From Gemmatimonadota bacterium (GTDB lineage Bacteria > Latescibacterota > UBA2968 > UBA8231), in the NCBI GenBank assembly GCA_026706505.1, contig JAPOYQ010000940.1, positions 1-5,737 of the forward strand: a stretch of 5,737 nt of DNA, written 5' to 3'. The translations under genes and the position numbers were made by a program. This document shows positions 5,620 to 5,737 of the stretch, in pieces (positions within the stretch are counted from its first letter, which is position 1; the number at the start of each line of letters is the position of its first letter). Below the pieces are notes generated by a model. That model saw only the letters and a program-made list of their open reading frames with translations. It was not told the origin of the DNA and made no database searches.

Positions 5620-5737
5620 TTGGACCCCCAAGTACTCATCAGCATTTCGCATCTTTCCCACGTCTATGCGGGTACGCGCAAAAAAACTGGCCGCCGCGCA
5701 CTCCACGAGGTCGATCTAGACATCCACTCTGGGGAGA
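5620..5737 (+). CDS. ABC transporter ATP-binding protein, N-terminal 39 residues (window ends)
   Basis: The visible peptide reads MDPQVLISISHLSHVYAG, then TRKKTGRRALHEVDLDIHSGE. This is the first beta-strand pair of an ABC nucleotide-binding domain: an ISISHLSHVY-type strand with the A-loop aromatic (Tyr16), then ALHEVDLDIHSGE, which in the family leads straight into the Walker A loop. The window stops before Walker A, so ATP binding cannot be confirmed. The extra basic insert between Tyr16 and ALHEVDL resembles ATPase subunits of ECF-type vitamin/metal importers (EcfA), but other importers fit too. The start is TTG at 5620, chosen because AGGAG (5608-5612) lies 7 nt upstream; the frame stays open further left without a better-supported start. 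It is transcribed divergently from mltG, probably from the promoter at 5527-5555. Confidence 0.72.
   Translation, partial: MDPQVLISISHLSHVYAGTRKKTGRRALHEVDLDIHSGE

Overview
The window is bacterial chromosomal DNA of moderately high GC content. It joins the 3' end of a type I-E CRISPR-Cas locus to a housekeeping segment. The I-E genes look like the proteobacterial branch of the family (judged by recalled motif patterns only). The MltG-type lytic transglycosylase and the PcrA/UvrD helicase are near-universal in bacteria and do not fix the phylum. I do not assign a genus.

Left part (1-2050, + strand): the 3' end of cas7e, complete cas5e and complete cas6e are joined by 4-nt ATGA/GTGA overlaps, each start having a good Shine-Dalgarno. 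Only 23 nt after the cas6e stop comes a small CRISPR array of four 29-nt repeats and three 32-nt spacers (period exactly 61). A rho-independent terminator follows, and its 5' arm is borrowed from the last repeat. The usual cas1-cas2 pair is not between cas6e and the array, and there is no normal-length leader. The visible part is therefore a Cascade and crRNA module that looks built for expression of a fixed array rather than for acquisition. cas3, cas8e, cse2 and most of cas7e would lie upstream, outside the window.

Middle and right (2096-5346, - strand): a PcrA/UvrD-family DNA helicase with all SF1A motifs lies directly downstream of mltG. Only 2 nt separate the mltG stop from the helicase start, so the two form a translationally coupled pair that converges on the CRISPR array. 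No clear terminator follows the helicase, so its transcription may run into the array in antisense.

Right edge (5347-5737): a 273-nt divergent intergenic region has plausible back-to-back sigma70-type promoters, one for mltG and one for a rightward gene. That gene starts at a TTG with a strong Shine-Dalgarno and encodes the N-terminus of an ABC-type ATPase, cut by the window end. The mltG leader also contains a strong hairpin of unknown role.

The cas genes, processing enzyme and array work together: Cas6e cuts the repeat hairpin, Cas5e holds the 5' handle and Cas7e lines the guide. Nothing in the window proves a new system. The most distinctive points are the compact cas6e-array-terminator arrangement without cas1-cas2 and the pattern of repeat variation.
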